DNA of 32,188 bases from an uncultured Fibrobacter sp. (GCA_946405515.1 CAMJHM010000020.1:1-32188), one strand, 5' to 3'; shown: positions 14,463 through 20,881, counted from the stretch's first letter. Notes: generated from the sequence alone by a model not told the origin. Program-made: numbers and translations.

Positions 14463-15107
14463 CTATTCGCAGTCGAGGCAGGTCCATTCCACCACGCCGT
14501 CGCAGCCTTCCTTGGATCCGGTGAGGCGTTCGCATGTATAGCTTTCAACGTCGATGAGGAATCCGAGGTTACCTGCGTTCTGGGTGCAGCATCCATCGCA
14601 GTCGCTATCGGCGCACTTGTCGTAAACAACGGCATCGATGGACTTGTCATTCTGGCGCAGCCTGAAAGTTTTGCCTCTGTACTTGCCCCAGTCTTTTTCG
14701 TGGATGGAGATGATGTTGTGCTCGCTGACCCACTGCTCGGTCTGCTGGCCGTTGATGCCTGCAAAGTAGCCCGCCCATTCGCAACCATTGTACTTGACGC
14801 ATTCCTCGCTGCCGGGGTCCGGCCAAGAAATATACCAGGTCAGGTAAGCCTTGTTCCAGACGGTGTCGGCGGGAGCAGCTGCCGTGGTGGAACTGCTGGA
14901 TTCAAGTATTGCAGAATTTTCGGGTGCCGCAGAAGACGGGTCAACTATACCCGCAGACGATACGGATTCACTTGACAAAGCCGTCTCGCTCGATGCCGGC
15001 GTATTCCCTGCGTTCACATCTGTCGAAACGCTGCTGGAACTGCTGTCGGCGCAGGCAGCAAAAAAGAACAATGTCGAGAATATACAGACAAGAGAAATTT
15101 TTTTCAT
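14463..15107 (-). CDS. Ser-rich lipoprotein with a possible double-psi beta-barrel (expansin/barwin-like) domain
   Basis: 214 residues. The lipoprotein signal ends at C19 (FAAC) and is followed by a long low-complexity Ser/Ala/Glu linker (about 20-80), a style common in Fibrobacter surface proteins. The remaining 130 residues are a compact, cysteine-rich domain (nine cysteines) with WNKAYLTWYIS, CEWAGYFAGI, AVVYDKCADSDCDGCC and GFLIDVE. The D-x-C followed by C-rich loop and a later LID strand are what double-psi beta-barrels of the barwin/expansin/RlpA type show; the assignment is by eye. If right, it could bind or loosen cellulose or peptidoglycan at the cell surface. GGAG lies 6 bases before the ATG. 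Last of three minus-strand genes. Confidence 0.7.
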   Translation of the reverse strand: MKKISLVCIFSTLFFFAACADSSSSSVSTDVNAGNTPASSETALSSESVSSAGIVDPSSAAPENSAILESSSSTTAAAPADTVWNKAYLTWYISWPDPGSEECVKYNGCEWAGYFAGINGQQTEQWVSEHNIISIHEKDWGKYRGKTFRLRQNDKSIDAVVYDKCADSDCDGCCTQNAGNLGFLIDVESYTCERLTGSKEGCDGVVEWTCLDCE

Positions 15108-15120
15108 AAGATACTCCGTA

Positions 15121-15148
15121 TCAGCTATGAGCCTTGAGTTATGGGCAG
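15121..15148. repeat. Short array of four degenerate heptads over a gene end
   Basis: Four 7-base units (TCAGCTA, TGAGCCT and two more) share the pattern T-[CG]-[AG]-G-x-x-x. They resemble the TGAGxxx units of the 17.5-18.1 kb repeat field. The third unit contains the complement of the TAA stop codon of the flavin reductase gene. Confidence 0.5.
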
Positions 15149-15702
15149 AAGGTCTTGCCGTCGCTGAAGGCGTTGCCTACGCGGCGTTCCATCACATAGT
15201 AACCGTGCCCCGCGGTGTCGTAGCATACTGGCGCAAGCTTTTCGACGGAGAGTTTTCCATCGCTGTCCAGCACGGATTCGTCGGCGGTCACATTCACGAT
15301 TTCGCCGAGCAAAAGTTCGGATTCCTCGTCGTAGCTCACCATCTTGCATTCCAGCGCAAGCGGGAGTTCGGCAATCAGCGGGGCGTCCACGTTTTCGCTC
15401 TTGACGGCGGTGAGGCCCGACTTTGCAAACTTGTCCGCGACCTTGTTGCCGCTGGTGACTCCGAGGTAATCAATAGCCTTGATGTTCTTTGCCGTCGCCA
15501 TGCTCACGGTGAAGGCCTTGCGGGCAAGGATGTTCGGCATGGTCTTGTGGCTCTTGGCCACGTAGATGGCAATTTGGTTCGTATCGCTGACGCTGCCCCA
15601 GGCGGCCACCATCGCATTCGGGGTGCCGTCTTCGTTGTATGTCGCGATGACGAGCGTCGGCTGCGGGTAAAGGTATGTCTTGACTCCGAGATTTTTGCGC
15701 AT
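15139..15702 (-). CDS. Flavin reductase-like domain protein (flavoredoxin type)
   Basis: 187 residues, no signal peptide. The FMN-binding split-barrel pattern is visible: LYPQPTLVIATYNEDGTPNAMVAAWGSVSD, then IAIYVAKSHKTMPNILARKAFTVSM, and DYLGVTSGNKVADKF. Members bind FMN and reduce flavin or transfer electrons with NAD(P)H; the partner is unknown here. GGAG lies 9 bases before the ATG. It lies 54 bases after the ABC-class ATPase gene and 31 bases before the lipoprotein gene on the same strand, so the three may be co-transcribed, though no shared function is apparent. Confidence 0.88.
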   Translation of the reverse strand: MRKNLGVKTYLYPQPTLVIATYNEDGTPNAMVAAWGSVSDTNQIAIYVAKSHKTMPNILARKAFTVSMATAKNIKAIDYLGVTSGNKVADKFAKSGLTAVKSENVDAPLIAELPLALECKMVSYDEESELLLGEIVNVTADESVLDSDGKLSVEKLAPVCYDTAGHGYYVMERRVGNAFSDGKTFCP

Positions 15703-15756
15703 GATAAATTCTCCAGTTGGTCAGGATGTTCTATTGACAAGATACTAAAAATGTAT

Positions 15757-17433
15757 TTAGCGGCCTTCGCGGAGGCGGAAGGCGGCGCAGGCGATGTCCA
15801 CTTCGCGGGGCAGGCTCATTTCGCGGCTCAGGCCCTGCGGCAAGTTGCGGAACCCGACGTTGCGGATGCTTTCGCACACCTTGCTTGCAGCGGCCGACAC
15901 AGAATCGTTTGCCATGCTGTCGGCATTGCTCGCCGCATTCTGCAACAGGTTCAAGAGCAAAAAGCCGGCACCTAGGCGCTGCGACTTGTCCACTAGCGTG
16001 TTGAGGCGCGAGGTGTCCGAGACGAGGAAGCCGATTTGCAGCAGGGAATCTCCGGCAAGCTTCACCTTGACCTGGCGTTCCACGGCAGAGGCGGGGCGCA
16101 CGGATTTTTGAAGGGGCTGCATGTAGTCGGCGAAGGCGCGGGGCGCGGGCGGCGCGAAATTTGCTTCAGCAGATTCGGCAGGTTTAGTGGACTTGGCGCA
16201 TTCGGCCTTGTAGTTCGCCATGACGACGATGTTGTCCGCGAGGTCGAGGTAGTCGCCGCAAGCGCCCGCCACCAAGATAAAGCTATAACCCGCCTGCGCA
16301 ATGGCGCGGATGCGGTCGGTCAGCGGTATCAGGGGTTCGCGGTCGTCGCCCAGGAGTTTGCGGACACGGATGTCGCGGATGAGGAAGTTCACCGCCGAGG
16401 AATCCTCGTCAATGAGGAACGTCCGCGAGTCCGCCTCGATGGCTTCGAGCAGGTTCGCGGCCTCGCTCGTGGAGCCCGATGCCGAAAGCGTGGTAAAATC
16501 CTTGGTGCTCACGCCACCCGGAAGGTCGCGCACGAATATCGAGAGGTCGGTAGCGCGCACACTGCGCCCGTCCTCGACGCCGACGCGCAGGGCGGTCTCG
16601 TCCACGACGATTCCCTCGCGGCCATCCCCCGGCACATGCGGGAATACCGAGCGCGTGAGCGCTTGCAGCAGCGTCGACTTTCCGTGGAAGGCGCCGCCCG
16701 TAATGACGGTGACTCCCCTGGGAATGCCCATGCCGCGAATTTCGCGGCCACAAATTTCAAGTGTCACCGCCATTTCCGGCGGCGCCACGAACGGCACCGC
16801 GTCCTTGAGCGGAGCCTCGCTCAAGCCCGACGCTCGGGGCAGAACCGCCCCGTCGGGCACAAACGCGCAAAGCCCGCGTTTGTCGAGTTCCGCAAGGATC
16901 TCGACGCGGTCGGCGAGCACGCCGTAATGCGCTTCCAGTTGCGCCGCCCGCGACGAGTCGTTATACAGGCTCGCCGATACGAGGTCGGGCAGCACCATCG
17001 TCAAAATTTCGGCCGCAGCCTCCGATTCTATCTTGCGGCCCTCGCCGGGCAAGCGCACCTGCAAGCAGACGCGCAAATCGCCGTTATCGACCCACAGGGA
17101 GTTCCGCACCAGCATCTCGGGTCCCGGATTCTCGATGGCCACGGGGGCATTTTTCTCGGGGAAATGCTCCTGCACAACCGCACTCAAGCGGCGTAACAGG
17201 AAATCCGAAAGCGCAAGCCGGCGTTCAAAACTGCTCCCCCAAACAGGAGCGTACCCGAGTTTTTGCAAATTTGTCTTCAGCAGCACCCTGGACGCAGGGG
17301 CAAACGGGTCGCCCTGCACATGCAGGAATTCTAGAACAAAGTCACCAAAATCCCACGATTTTTCGGCAAGGGACTTGTATAAACCGTAATTTTTTCCGTT
17401 TAATGCGCGGATTTTCTGGTAAAGGGCCTTCAT
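15757..17433 (-). CDS. Predicted ATPase of the ABC class (PF09818-like)
   Basis: 558 residues, cytoplasmic, without membrane segments, so not a transporter. The P-loop GGAFHGKSTLLQAL, the segment IVVDETALRVGVEDGR and the acidic strand TFLIDEDSSAVNFLIRD match the family called 'ABC_ATPase' (DUF-type), whose role is unknown; RNA- or nucleotide-related roles have been suggested for relatives. The N-terminal 230 residues hold a conserved region (YGLYKSLAEKSWDFGDFVLEFLHVQGDPFAPASR cut here into recognised parts: YGLYKSL, FVLEFLHVQGDPFA). The C-terminus is mostly helical. Its upstream side is the long repeat field, so its promoter must lie in or beside repeats. GC-rich codon use matches its neighbours. 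Confidence 0.87.
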   Translation of the reverse strand: MKALYQKIRALNGKNYGLYKSLAEKSWDFGDFVLEFLHVQGDPFAPASRVLLKTNLQKLGYAPVWGSSFERRLALSDFLLRRLSAVVQEHFPEKNAPVAIENPGPEMLVRNSLWVDNGDLRVCLQVRLPGEGRKIESEAAAEILTMVLPDLVSASLYNDSSRAAQLEAHYGVLADRVEILAELDKRGLCAFVPDGAVLPRASGLSEAPLKDAVPFVAPPEMAVTLEICGREIRGMGIPRGVTVITGGAFHGKSTLLQALTRSVFPHVPGDGREGIVVDETALRVGVEDGRSVRATDLSIFVRDLPGGVSTKDFTTLSASGSTSEAANLLEAIEADSRTFLIDEDSSAVNFLIRDIRVRKLLGDDREPLIPLTDRIRAIAQAGYSFILVAGACGDYLDLADNIVVMANYKAECAKSTKPAESAEANFAPPAPRAFADYMQPLQKSVRPASAVERQVKVKLAGDSLLQIGFLVSDTSRLNTLVDKSQRLGAGFLLLNLLQNAASNADSMANDSVSAAASKVCESIRNVGFRNLPQGLSREMSLPREVDIACAAFRLREGR

Positions 17434-17449
17434 GATAAGGAAGATAGTA

Positions 17450-17505
17450 ATTAGGGGTGAGGTGAGTAGGAAGTAGACAGTGATTAGTGGTTGGTGGTTA
17501 GGGAT
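17450..17505. repeat. Heptad array, TAGTGGT class
   Basis: Eight consecutive 7-base units with consensus T-A-G-T-G-G-T; the third column is G in seven of eight units. It runs directly into the 51-bp hairpin unit. The same class recurs at 17819-17853 and at 19417-19451. Confidence 0.75.
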
Positions 17506-17546
17506 TTGTCATTGCGAAGGGCGAAGCCCTGAAGCAATCTCTGTCA
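17496..17546. repeat. 51-bp hairpin unit A, copy 1
   Basis: Identical to 17849-17899 except for one base (T in CTCTGTCA against C). It contains a two-tier hairpin: ATTGC/GCAAT outside and AGGGC-GAA-GCCCT inside. GTCATTGCGA...GAAGCAATCT resembles palindromic repeats seen in many bacterial genomes. Confidence 0.85.
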
Positions 17547-17550
17547 AAGA

Positions 17551-17592
17551 ATCTAGAGACTAGAATCTAGGGGCTAGGGGCTATGAGGTGTG
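17551..17592. repeat. Heptad array, ATCTAGA class
   Basis: Six 7-base units; the first five have CTA at columns 3-5 (ATCTAGA, GACTAGA and so on), and the array then slides into the TGAGGTG class of the following 30-bp unit. Confidence 0.7.
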
Positions 17593-17612
17593 AGGGCGGG
17601 GCTAAAGCCCCT
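17583..17612. repeat. 30-bp unit B with GGGGC-TAAA-GCCCC hairpin, copy 1
   Basis: Exact copy of 17967-17996. It begins with ATGAGGTGTGAGG and ends in a perfect 5-bp stem with a TAAA loop. Confidence 0.85.
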
Positions 17613-17627
17613 TTGAGGTATGGGGTC

Positions 17628-17642
17628 GCGACCTTTGGTCGC
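17628..17642. repeat. GCGACC-TTT-GGTCGC hairpin
   Basis: Perfect 6-bp stem with a 3-base loop, set between heptad-like stretches of the GAGGTNC type. Confidence 0.7.
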
Positions 17643-17690
17643 TTTGAGGTTCGAGGTTGGTCGCTACGCTCCCTTCGAGGTACGAGATAT

Positions 17691-17732
17691 ATACTCATAG
17701 CTCACTGCTCGAGCCTCGTGCCTGGAGCCTAA
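17691..17732. repeat. Heptad array, NNSCTCN class
   Basis: Six consecutive 7-base units with CT at columns 4-5 (ATACTCA, TAGCTCA and so on). Read on the other strand they are TGAG-type units. It continues rightward into TGGTGGT-type units up to about 17764. Confidence 0.7.
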
Positions 17733-17769
17733 ATAGTAAACAGTGGTGGTGGTTGGTGGTTAGGATATA

Positions 17770-17812
17770 GACGAGAGACGAGAGAACGCCGCTGCGCGGC
17801 TACAGACGAGAG
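17770..17812. repeat. GACGAGA heptads flanking a GCCGC-TGC-GCGGC hairpin
   Basis: Two full GACGAGA units (17770-17783) lie left of a perfect 5-bp GC hairpin (17788-17800), and one more GACGAGA (17805-17811) lies right of it. This is the intergenic form of the heptamer found inside parB and the GT4 gene. Confidence 0.85.
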
Positions 17813-17818
17813 GAAAAA

Positions 17819-17853
17819 GTAGACAGTAGGAAGTAGACAGTAGGAAGTGGTTA
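17819..17853. repeat. Heptad array, alternating GTAGACA and GTAGGAA
   Basis: Five 7-base units: GTAGACA and GTAGGAA twice in alternation, then GTGGTTA. The array leads into copy 2 of unit A exactly as the 17450-17505 array leads into copy 1. Confidence 0.8.
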
Positions 17854-17899
17854 GGGATTTGTCATTGCGAAGGGCGAAGCCCTGAAGCAATCTCCGTCA
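17849..17899. repeat. 51-bp hairpin unit A, copy 2
   Basis: Second copy of the unit at 17496-17546 with one base difference; same two-tier hairpin. Confidence 0.85.
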
Positions 17900-17921
17900 G
17901 TTATGAGGGGTTAGGGAAAAA

Positions 17922-17966
17922 TATCACGGCTTCGCCGTCTTATATTGACGCACGAAGTGCGTGATA
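17922..17966. repeat. Composite three-stem element
   Basis: An outer stem TATCAC/GTGATA encloses two hairpins, ACGGC-TTC-GCCGT (17926-17938) and CGCAC-GAA-GTGCG (17949-17961); the outer stem and the inner hairpins share a few bases, so they compete at the edges. Confidence 0.65.
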
Positions 17967-17996
17967 ATGAGGTGTGAGGGCGGGGCTAAAGCCCCT
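17967..17996. repeat. 30-bp unit B, copy 2
   Basis: Exact repeat of 17583-17612. It is followed by three more heptads (TGAGCAG, TCAGCGA and a third of the same T-x-A-G type) at 17998-18018. Confidence 0.85.
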
Positions 17997-18032
17997 CTGA
18001 GCAGTCAGCGATGAGTAGTAAAACAAAAATTA

Positions 18033-18074
18033 TACCTCACACCTCAATGCTCACACCTCATTGCTCACTGCTCC
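18033..18074. repeat. Heptad array, CACCTCA class
   Basis: Six 7-base units with CTC at columns 4-6 (CACCTCA occurs twice). On the minus strand they read TGAGGTG and TGAGxxx, the same class as the start of unit B but inverted. Confidence 0.8.
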
Positions 18075-18171
18075 CCCCCCTTTTTTCCTTTAGTTACCAA
18101 ACTTTTGCAAAAAAAAATTATAAATTCGTAGAAAACTTTGTATTTTAAGAACAAACAAACAGGAGCAATCC

Positions 18172-18711
18172 ATGAAGAAACTGTACATTTTTGCCCTTAT
18201 GGTGGCTTTCCTTGTAACCGCAGCTGTCGCCGACGAAGATCCACCTCCTCGTGGCAAGGCCGCTACCATCACCATCATCACCAACCCGCCTAACAGCGAA
18301 GTTTACTTGGGTGGCGAACTCCTGGGCAACAGCCCCATCGAGAACCGCGCCGTCAAGTCGGGCCGCCAGACTCTCGTCGTGATTGACCAGGGTTACGAGC
18401 TCGTGAACCAGCGCGTGAACGTTTGGCCGGGCAACGACAAGCGCAATACCTTCGACTATGGTACCAAGATTCCTAAGGGCCATATCAAGGTGACGACCAA
18501 GCCGGGTAAGTGCCTCATCTTCGTCGATGGTGAAAACTCCGACAAGACCGATGGTGCTCCGCTTACCATTCACAACCTCGATGCCGGTGACCACGTGGTC
18601 CGCGCAGAATGCAGCAACCGCAAGTCTGCCGAAACCCTCGTGACCGTCAAGGGTGAAGAAACTATCGAAATCGAACTTGACGCCACTGCCGGCGGCAAGA
18701 AGAAGAAGTAA
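18172..18711 (+). CDS. Exported protein with two PEGA-like domains
   Basis: 179 residues. A signal peptide ends near AAVADE (about 20). Two beta-rich PEGA-type repeats follow: residues 30-100 (ITIITNPPNSEVYLGGELLG, SGRQTLVVIDQGYE) and 105-170 (IKVTTKPGKCLIFVDGEN, LDAGDHVVRAECSN). A lysine-rich tail closes it. PEGA domains are found in surface-layer and cell-envelope proteins; here the product is probably periplasmic or outer-membrane-associated. AGGAG precedes the ATG by 7 bases. A strong terminator follows. Its upstream side is the repeat field. Confidence 0.85.
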   Translation: MKKLYIFALMVAFLVTAAVADEDPPPRGKAATITIITNPPNSEVYLGGELLGNSPIENRAVKSGRQTLVVIDQGYELVNQRVNVWPGNDKRNTFDYGTKIPKGHIKVTTKPGKCLIFVDGENSDKTDGAPLTIHNLDAGDHVVRAECSNRKSAETLVTVKGEETIEIELDATAGGKKKK

Positions 18712-18745
18712 TTTCACTGCCTTTTGGCATAAAACGGAATTACAG

Positions 18746-18770
18746 GAGCCCCCTTTCGGGGCTCTTTTTT
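18746..18770 (+). terminator. Intrinsic terminator after the PEGA gene
   Basis: Perfect 7-bp stem GAGCCCC/GGGGCTC, loop CTTTC, followed directly by six Ts. Confidence 0.92.
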
Positions 18771-18805
18771 ATATTTAAACATGAAAATTTAACCAGGAGA
18801 AAAAC

Positions 18806-19414
18806 ATGTCCAAATTGTTCAAAGTCTGCCTGTTCGCATCTCTCGCCCTCTTTATCGGCTGTAGCGACAGCGGCAAGAAGGTCACCCGTATCGACACGAA
18901 CTCCGTGACGGACCTCTCCGGGGCCTGGAACGACACCGACTCCCGCCTCGTCGCCGAGGAAATGATCAACGATTGCCTGGGCCGTCCCTGGTACGACAAC
19001 ATGATCCAGAGCAAGGGCGGCGCCGTCCCGACGGTCGTCATCGGCAAGGTCTCGAACAAGAGCCACGAGCACATCAACATCGAAACCTTCATCAAGGACA
19101 TGGAGCGCACGCTCATCAATTCCGGCCGTGTCGACTTCGTCGCTAACGCTCAGGAACGTGCCGAACTCCGCAACGAACTTGCCAGCCAGGCCGGCAACGC
19201 CACGGCCGATACCCAAAAGCAGGCCGGCCAGGAAATCGGCGCCGACCTCATGCTCACGGGCACCATCACCTCCATCGTCGACCAGGAAGGCGGCGATCAG
19301 GTGGTGTACTACCAGGTTGACCTCGAACTCACCGACATCCAGAGCCACCGCAAGGTCTGGATCGGCGACAAGAAGATCAAGAAGTTCATCTCCAAGAACG
19401 GCGTGAAGCTGTAA
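18806..19414 (+). CDS. lpoB: LpoB-like lipoprotein (penicillin-binding-protein activator family)
   Basis: 202 residues. The lipoprotein signal ends at C19 (FIGC). The rest matches the LpoB family along its length: DLSGAWNDTDSRLVAEEMI, RPWYDNMI, PTVVIGKVSNKSHEHINIETF, the helix with ERAELRNEL, GADLMLTGTITSI and KVWIGDKKIKKFI. In enterobacteria LpoB reaches from the outer membrane to activate PBP1b. No long disordered linker is present, so its reach would differ from the E. coli protein. AGGAG precedes the ATG. The COG3014-like gene follows after a heptad array; the two probably form an operon. Confidence 0.88.
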   Translation: MSKLFKVCLFASLALFIGCSDSGKKVTRIDTNSVTDLSGAWNDTDSRLVAEEMINDCLGRPWYDNMIQSKGGAVPTVVIGKVSNKSHEHINIETFIKDMERTLINSGRVDFVANAQERAELRNELASQAGNATADTQKQAGQEIGADLMLTGTITSIVDQEGGDQVVYYQVDLELTDIQSHRKVWIGDKKIKKFISKNGVKL

Positions 19415-19416
19415 AT

Positions 19417-19451
19417 CAGTGGTTAGTGGTTGGTGATTAGTGATTAGGGTC
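19417..19451. repeat. Five-unit heptad array between two lipoprotein genes
   Basis: Five 7-base units (CAGTGGT, TAGTGGT, and so on) of the same class as 17450-17505 fill almost the entire gap. The last unit, TAGGGTC, contains the only AGGG before the next ATG. Confidence 0.8.
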
Positions 19452-19454
19452 GTC

Positions 19455-20861
19455 ATGTCCATAAAGCGACTTATCTTTTTGGCATTCTCGTTGTCACTCC
19501 TTGCGGGTTGTGCGAACAAGTCTATGACCCGCTACGAGGAGCTTGCGCAACCCCTCGAAAAGAAGGGTATCGACGCGACAATCGAGAAGATGAAGGAAGA
19601 CCAGGACGATCTGTACGGATCGAACAGTGAATTCCTCTACTATTTCGACCTCGGTTGCCTTAACCACTACAAGCGCAATTTCAAGGAAAGCGCGGCAAAC
19701 TTCGCCAAGGCGGAGCAAATCTACGAAGACCTCTATACGAAATCGGTGACGAACGAGGCCGCGGCCATCGTCACGAACGACAACACGCGCCCCTACAGGG
19801 CAAGGCCCTTCGAACTTTTGCTCATGTACGAGTTCCAGATACTCAACTATCTCGCCATGATGGACTTGGACGGGGCGATGGTGGAGGTCCGGCGCTCCCA
19901 GATAGCGATGAACGCTCTCTACCAAAAGGACCAGAAGAAGGTCAACGATAACGGCCTTTTGCGCTACCTTTCGGCCATGGTCTACGAACTGGATGGGTCA
20001 TCGGACGATGCGGCTATCGCCTATATCAACACGGTAAAGGCGTACAAAGAAGGCAAGCTCAAGGTACCCAACGAGGTGCTGGAATTTGTTACCGAGGGCT
20101 TGCGCAGTGCCGATCGCGAAAACGATCTCGTTGCACTCGGTACACCGGTGCCCGGCGTAACGCCCAAGGCTTCCGCTGTCCGCCAAAATGGCCAGGAAAT
20201 CATCGTCATCGGGTATGCAGGACACAGCCCCATATTGGGCGAGCTCTATATGTCGGGCACGTTCATTAGCGGCGGCGTCATGAACCTCACCTACAAGGAT
20301 GGTGAAACCGGCAGATTAAGCACATTCACGTTGGTCGCCCCGCCTGTTGCAGGCGCTGGCACCGGGGAATCCTTCCACATTGGGTTCTCCTTGCCCGAAA
20401 TAAAGAAATTGCACAACAGGGTGGACCATTTCGAGGTATCGCTGGATGGTTCCCCGCGAATCCGCCCTGAGAAGGTGATGGCCGTAGACGAGGAACTTAA
20501 GCAGAACATGGAAGACGAGAAATCCTCGACAATCACGCGCACGGCCGTCCGTGTCATTTTGCGCACCATTGCGGCGCAAAAGGCCAAGCAGGCCATGAAG
20601 ACGGATAACATTCTCCTGAATTTACTCACAAGTATCGGCACCGACGTGGCACAGAGCCAAATTGAGCAGGCTGACCTCCGCGTGGGGCTCTTTATGCCTC
20701 ATTCCCTGCACATGACGCGCATTCCTGTTTCCGTCGGCACACACAAGGTCGTCGTTACGGCAAACGGCTCCGCCGGCGAAACGGTTGAGTTGTTCGAATT
20801 CGACAAGCTGAACGTCGCCAAGGGGCAGAAAGTCTTCCTCATCATCCCCTCGATACGGTAA
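19455..20861 (+). CDS. COG3014-like lipoprotein of unknown function
   Basis: 468 residues. The start is the ATG at 19455; the GTG at 19440 lies inside the heptad array and would prefix the signal peptide. The signal ends at C19 (LAGC). The N-terminal half is helical with TPR-like pairs (LYYFDLGCLNHYKRNFKESAANFAKAE in part; FDLGCLNHYKRN visible), then MDLDGAMVEVRRSQ, a beta-rich domain, and a C-terminal helix-strand segment. The layout matches the COG3014 family of conserved lipoproteins, which in other diderms sits with CsgG- or LpoB-like genes. Here it follows an LpoB-like gene, supporting a joint envelope role. Confidence 0.8.
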   Translation: MSIKRLIFLAFSLSLLAGCANKSMTRYEELAQPLEKKGIDATIEKMKEDQDDLYGSNSEFLYYFDLGCLNHYKRNFKESAANFAKAEQIYEDLYTKSVTNEAAAIVTNDNTRPYRARPFELLLMYEFQILNYLAMMDLDGAMVEVRRSQIAMNALYQKDQKKVNDNGLLRYLSAMVYELDGSSDDAAIAYINTVKAYKEGKLKVPNEVLEFVTEGLRSADRENDLVALGTPVPGVTPKASAVRQNGQEIIVIGYAGHSPILGELYMSGTFISGGVMNLTYKDGETGRLSTFTLVAPPVAGAGTGESFHIGFSLPEIKKLHNRVDHFEVSLDGSPRIRPEKVMAVDEELKQNMEDEKSSTITRTAVRVILRTIAAQKAKQAMKTDNILLNLLTSIGTDVAQSQIEQADLRVGLFMPHSLHMTRIPVSVGTHKVVVTANGSAGETVELFEFDKLNVAKGQKVFLIIPSIR

Positions 20862-20881
20862 GACGCACCAACCAAGCGACC

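Larger units (their letters stand above)
17434..18171. other. Gene-free repeat field (heptads and hairpins)
   Basis: No plausible gene is seen in this 738-base gap between the divergent ATPase and PEGA genes. From about 17450 to 18074 almost every stretch can be cut into 7-base units that share fixed columns with their neighbours, in several sequence classes, broken by short GC-rich hairpins with 3- or 4-base loops. Two hairpin-bearing units occur twice. After 18074 come a C8-T6 homopolymer junction, an A9 run, and an AT-rich promoter-like stretch with AGGAG ahead of the PEGA gene. Individual parts are listed separately. Confidence 0.85.

Noticed and set aside
16036..17196. 386-codon open frame on the plus strand opposite the ABC-class ATPase
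   Set aside because: It is an antisense shadow of a GC-rich gene; the minus-strand product has clear ATPase motifs and the plus-strand one is Arg/His-rich without motifs.
17450..18074. CRISPR array or phage attachment site
   Set aside because: Units are 7 bases with no regular unique spacers, no cas genes or integrase are near, and the only longer repeats occur just twice at unequal spacing.
18589..18600. parS-like palindrome GACCACGTGGTC
   Set aside because: Only the CACGTG core matches the ParB site consensus; the flanks do not, and it lies inside the PEGA gene, where its codons fit the domain.
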